DNA of 64,000 bases from NCBI GenBank assembly GCA_023159155.1, contig JAJNNX010000035.1, positions 62,001 through 126,000 of the forward strand. Reading direction: 5' to 3'. The stretch comes from Ustulina deusta. Its lineage: Eukaryota; Ascomycota; Sordariomycetes; Xylariales; Xylariaceae. Of the stretch, positions 59,616 to 64,000 are shown piece by piece. Made by a program: the position numbers and the translations under genes. The notes beneath the pieces were generated by a model, which was not told where the DNA came from, did no database searches, and saw only the letters and a program-made list of their open reading frames with translations. Each line of letters begins with the position of its first letter. Positions within the stretch are counted from its first letter, which is position 1.

Positions 59616-62600
59616 TTATGTCTGACAGATAATAGCACTCTCGCCGTCATCTAAGTCCACAATGATACAATGACCGAACAACCTGATGTGCTCTCGTATT
59701 AAATCGGCGACTGCATAATGCTCATGCTTGGTGGCTAATGCAATTGCTCCTTCGTAGCCGCTTTGTCCGCGATGATGGCTGTGAGCGGCCGTGTTCAGTA
59801 ATAGTTTTACCATATCCAGCCGTCCTTGTCGGGCTGCCGCGTCTAAGGCACAATACCCTCTATCATTTGCAGGGGGTGCATTTGCATTAGCCCCGTATTC
59901 AAGCAGAATCAGAGCAACCTCCATATCGCCGTAAAGCGCTGCAATCTGTAACGCAGTCATACCATCGTGTTGAGCTGCAGGGGCATTAACGTCCGCACCT
60001 TGGTTGATGAGTAGTCTTATTAGATCCATTTGGCGAGTTCGCTCCTCTATCGATAGAGGTGCCCATTCACAAACACCTTGGAGAGCTGTTCGTCCTCGAG
60101 CTCCCACCGGAGGCTGGTTTATAATCGCCCCCCGCTGCAGCAGTTGCTTTACCAGTTCAAGATCTGCTCTCATAGCTGCCGCTTGAAGCGGGTAAAGCCG
60201 CAAACTGTCATCAGAATTCGCCCAAGAGCATGCGTTGATGTCAGCACCAGCATCGAGGACCTTGTAGATTACCTCATGTCGGCCACCATTATAGATATAA
60301 AGTGCGAGCCCGGACTCACGTAAAACGGGACATCCCCGCCTCAACAACAGCTCATAGACGGCTAATCTCCGGTAGCAATGTGTATCGAAAATGAATCGGG
60401 GTCCTAAACACATTGGGGCGAGACATAATTCCAATAATGTTTCGTTTGTAGTTGCTAGGTCCTCGGGAATCGCGACGGAGTCTAAAAAGAACTCCATACC
60501 ATCTAGCAAAACGGAACCATCGCGATTGGCAGTAAGAAAGGCTTTCAGGAAATGAAAGTAGCTGGGGTCTTGCGAGTTGAGCCTTAGTTTTGCAGCACGG
60601 CGAGTCAAGTATCCTATCATTTCGCTGTTTGCCGAGTCAAAGTCGGTACCGCGTCTGACAAAGTCTTCATCTATTATATCTGAGTAAGCGAAGACGGGTT
60701 GACATGCAATTGCGATGATTGTGCGTGGCATTTTCCAGTTCATTCTGTATATGTCGGCGTTTAAGTCCACACCAACCTGTAACAGCCACGATACTGCTTC
60801 GAAGTTGTTACAACGAGCAGCCGTGGACAAGGCAAGACCGCCTAGTGCCCTTATATCAGCTCCGTGCTCGGCAAGTTCTGGCAAGACGCCGAGGCCAGCC
60901 TCAGCGACAGCAGCGTGTACAACGTCAGAGTCTATGACAGCACCTTTGCCAACCAATAACGCGATAAGGGTGGAAATATCTTTAGTAAACCCCTCCAAGT
61001 GAGACTTTAATACTAGTCTGCAGAGGAGAACTGAACTGTTCTTGCTTGATGTCAAAGAACCGAGACTAAGATGAGGGATATTTATATCCACACCAAAGTT
61101 GACAAGTCCTTGAATGATTTCCAGGTCAATAACTCTTCTATCTTCCAGTAAGAATTGCTCGGCTAGGATTAACTCGAGTAGTTTCGTCCTGTCAGCCGGA
61201 TGCTGCAGGGGTCGAGAATCCAAGTAGGCTCGGAGAAACTCCTTGCCTCGCTTCGCCGAAAGACAAATACCTAGGCGAGTAGTTTTTACGCCCCATTTTA
61301 CGCTGTATGGTCTTGTCTGTCATAAAGCTTAGAACCCCAATAAAAGCTTTGCTCTAATAAGGTTAGGTTCCATTCCATGGGAATATCATTTGCAACATGG
61401 AGTCTTGATATAGCCGTGTAACGGTCCTTCTTCCACAACAGGTCGACATCCGCCCCGCTGTCGAGAAAAATGTCGAGAACCAGGCTGTATATTCCCTTGT
61501 CAAGACCAGTATCGATGTATCCCTGTTCTCGGGCTACCGTATCTGCCGACTTCCTGTGGAAATAGAGACAACTCCCCTTCGCCACTGCGGAAACAAAAAT
61601 TTCGAAATTCGATGCTGGCCTACCCTGATATGGGCAGTATATGATGCGATTCACGTCGCACCCTTCGATTAACTCTTTGACGCAATCCAAATCTTCAGTG
61701 ATAGCAGCTACAAGGATGGCAGGAGAAGGCGTGAATCCGAATTCGTCAATGTCTTGAGGAAATGCATCGTCCGCGCGCACTCCAATCCCCAGGAGACCTT
61801 TAACAATGTCGATGCAACCCATCGATACAGCATGGGACAAGTACCTATGTCCATGAACAAGGATCCAGTCGGGGTGTCGAAGGCCTACTTTCATTAAGAG
61901 GGAGAAAGCACCTTTGTGATCCACCATGAAGGCGAGGGGCACTGAAGCCTCCCACGCAGCTCTCATAGTCGGGAGATCACTTTCGAAAAGTTTTAACAAA
62001 AACCCATTGGGCAAGCGGCTGAGGAGAATGTCGAAAAATTCCGAAACATGCTTATACATGTCGAATGAGTGCACTATATTCATCTTGTTAGAAAGAAGAT
62101 GCAAAAATTTGGTGAGGAAATAGTAAGTGCTAAAGTTCAAGGCAGGCGCTGCCGATTCGCCACTAGGGCGCGGTAAAGGTGTTGCATCAGGTTGGATTAT
62201 GAGATGCGCCAGAGAACTAGGGAGGAGGCATGTGTTCCCGCCATGGTGCCGCCCTGGCTAGCCGCCTGACTTGCGTAGTGTAGTAGAGAAAGGTCATTAG
62301 AACTGCTGGGGGTTGATATCGCAGGCAGATCTTAGTTGGGAAATTAGCAGCAAAATAGCACTGCGGCCACGGATGTTGAGTACTTACTAGACAAAGAAGG
62401 ATGACTTTGTAAGCCGATTCTCATCGTTCCATTTTGTACCACGAGAGAAGCTGGAGCTAGCGGAGAGGGCACCGAGTTCAAACCATGCTGACGTCCCGGA
62501 AAAGCCGGCGACATAGATCGCATCACTGGAGACGGTGTTCGCACGACCACACCTTCTGGAAGTGGATCCGGCTGGCCTATCTCGACTCTTAGATGACAAC

Positions 62601-63077
62601 AACTTCGCGTGGTAGAGATACGAACAAGCCGTGCTACAATCTAGATGTGGCTAAGAGAATGCCAACTCACTAATATTAGATCTTGACCGAGCTCCCGACC
62701 TCCTGATTTCTTTCCAACCCTTTTCCCAAGGTATTCTTGCTCCGTTAAGGTAGACCCCCGTTTCTTTCCCTTCACGGTTCCGAAAATGATGGTATACAAT
62801 TGGCCAGTCGGTTCGTTTAATCTTCTTCCGCAGCCGGAGCTTGTCTCGAATTTTCGTCTCGTAGGTGGACAGACTAGACTAAGTCAGTTGCAATCGGTCA
62901 AGAGATGAATATAACTGGGCCGCACGGGAAAATTGGGAATTCGTGCTCCATTTCAAGTATTTCCTTCACTTGTTTGAGAGTCTTTCGTTCGGATAAGTAT
63001 AACTGCCGAACGACGACAGCCTTCTCTGTCCATACATCTCTAGTAGGCGTCGGAGTTAGATGATCTGAGACTGGCAT
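59616..63077 (-). CDS. Clr5-domain ankyrin-repeat protein, with a frame break (possible pseudogene)
   Basis: Minus strand. Exon 1 63077-62926 and exon 2 62873-62671 give a Clr5 domain: W-T-E-K-A-V-V-V-R-Q-L-Y-L-S-E-R-K-T-L-K, then LSTYETKIRDKLRLRKK and KRTDWPIVYHHFR. Exon 3, about 62585-62388, is Pro/Ser-rich linker (phase fits). Coding resumes by about 62250 (GGNTCLLPSSLAHLI) into STYYFLTKFLHLLSN, RLPNGFLLKLFESDLP, and ankyrin-like helices to 61298; the exon 3-4 junction is unresolved. At about 61298-61320 the frame stops (TAA), and the next ankyrin region continues in another frame (VKWGVKTTRLGICLSAKRGK, then LRAYLDSRPL to 59616). The last ~200 residues have clear ankyrin units (GADVNAPAAQHDGMTALQIA, GYCALDAAARQGRLDMVKLL). 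No intron of normal size bridges the break, so a one-base indel is likely. Such proteins may be nuclear regulators or self/non-self factors; function unknown. Confidence 0.6.
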
Positions 63078-63795
63078 TTTAAGCTCCGCTACTGTGCAGG
63101 ACAGAATAAGTACACGACAATAGAAATTTGTTAGAGGAAAGACGTGTAAATATAAGTATCAGTGTCGAAAGGTAGACCTCGCAGCATAAGCATGGAACAC
63201 TTCGAGAGGCAATACGAAATCTCCTGAAATTGGCTAAAAATGCAAGTTTAGGCACGACCACGGGTCCGCCAGAATAAGGCCTGCTCTCGATAAGCTGTGA
63301 GGCAGCCAATACCGTCTTACCGTTGGACGAAATGTATGAGCCGCGACCTGTTTGAAGAGGTGGCTCGCGGGTTAGGACTACCTATAGAGTCTATTTGATC
63401 TAGACACAGGGGGTGGGCAGACTGTGCATTCCCTTGCAGCTCACGCCTGAAAAGGGGGATGGGTGCGTAGTAGTAGTAGCCTACGCATAGTTACCCCAAT
63501 GCCAAGACGAGGCAATCTCGATTTACCTATACCATGCCCCCTGGTTTGTTGCCTCAACGCGCAAACTGTGAGCGATTCAAGTCAAAAGAGCTGCCCTTGT
63601 ATAGGTATATCTCGCCTGGTAATCGTCACCGATGTAGCATCGTTGGATATTCGCTCATTCGGTGAGAGTTTGGCCTGCACCGCCACGCTTGGCAGACCTG
63701 ATGCCTTCAAAAGCCTTATTTATGGTGTAGAAACTGATATTCTCCTTTTCCGACTTTCATCTTTGTCAAGAAAAGCGATTGTTCTATCCGTCGAC
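63078..63795. other. Divergent promoter region between the Clr5-ankyrin gene and the last gene
   Basis: No gene seen. The minus-strand frame 63079-63309 has no domain. A TAG-trinucleotide run (GTAGTAGTAGTAG) lies near 63467. Confidence 0.45.
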
Positions 63796-64000
63796 ATGCC
63801 TGGCGACCTGGGCTTCAGCAGATTGCAGACCAGCTTGACGCAGGCCACTCAAGACTTCACCGTTGCGGCCGCCAACTTCAACTTTGATTTCACTCTGGTT
63901 AAGGTTGAGGCTCCGCCAGAATATCGAGACATAGCGACGGTCCTCTCACCCTCACGTGTGCACGAAGCTGAGATAGGTCCTTTGCATATGACTGCTAGGA
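63796..64000 (+). CDS. N-terminus of a fungal protein of unknown function, cut by the window end
   Basis: From the ATG at 63796 (context CGACATGCC) 68 codons are open to the last base. The sequence begins MPGDLGFSRLQTSLTQATQD and continues into N-F-D-F-T-L-V-K-V-E-A-P-P-E-Y and S-P-S-R-V-H-E-A-E-I-G-P-L-H-M-T-A-R. This 'F.FDF.LVK.EAP.E(F/Y)..L...LS..R...AE.G..H.TAR' pattern is, from memory, a conserved start of many Pezizomycotina proteins of unknown role. Nothing can be said about the rest. It is divergent to the Clr5-ankyrin gene. Confidence 0.6.
   Translation, partial: MPGDLGFSRLQTSLTQATQDFTVAAANFNFDFTLVKVEAPPEYRDIATVLSPSRVHEAEIGPLHMTAR

Overview
This window looks like nuclear DNA of a filamentous ascomycete (Pezizomycotina, probably a Sordariomycete). 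Genes have short introns of about 55-140 nt with GT..AG ends. Families present are typical of these fungi: a GH89 secreted enzyme, Clr5/ankyrin, HET-domain and F-box genes. Long AT-rich islands are full of TpA and almost free of CpG/CpA, the signature of repeat-induced point mutation (RIP). I assign no species. All calls come from reading the sequence; no database search was run.

Layout. 0-3.6 kb: two + strand genes, a 2-oxoglutarate/Fe(II) oxygenase (2 introns) and a secreted PAF-acetylhydrolase-like serine hydrolase. 4.15-18.47 kb: one RIP-mutated island made of a Ty1/copia element (minus strand, 160-bp LTRs, 5-bp target duplication) carrying a second copia element (plus strand, ~287-bp LTRs, its own target duplication). 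18.7-27.7 kb: minus-strand genes for a conserved Pezizomycotina protein, GH89 alpha-N-acetylglucosaminidase, an F-box/LRR-like protein and cytosolic seryl-tRNA synthetase, plus a tRNA-like Pol III unit. 28.1-42.8 kb: a second RIP island with two members of a third copia family (244-bp LTRs), one truncated and one complete with target duplications, plus an unmutated solo LTR containing two palindromes and about 3.2 kb of unassigned degraded repeat. 43-43.4 kb: an inverted duplication inside an unassigned coding-like remnant.

43.9-53.6 kb: well-conserved housekeeping genes, namely 5-oxoprolinase (minus), a PXA-PX-nexin-C sorting nexin (minus) and, divergently, the PC4/Sub1 coactivator (plus). 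54.7-64 kb: an unstable segment with a HET-domain remnant, a broken aldoxime dehydratase, a small hypothetical gene, a Fot1/pogo-like DNA transposon with perfect 42-bp inverted repeats and a RIP-mutated interior, a Clr5-ankyrin gene with a frame break, and the start of another gene leaving the window.

The genes do not form an obvious pathway or biosynthetic cluster. The main story is genome defence and decay: intact genes separated by repeats silenced by RIP, with mutation stopping within one LTR length at island edges. I did not find a convincing undescribed multi-gene system. The most unusual signals are the palindromic unmutated LTR, the intra-pol tandem repeats shared by two copia copies, the RIP gradient across terminal LTRs and the inverted duplication at 43.2 kb.
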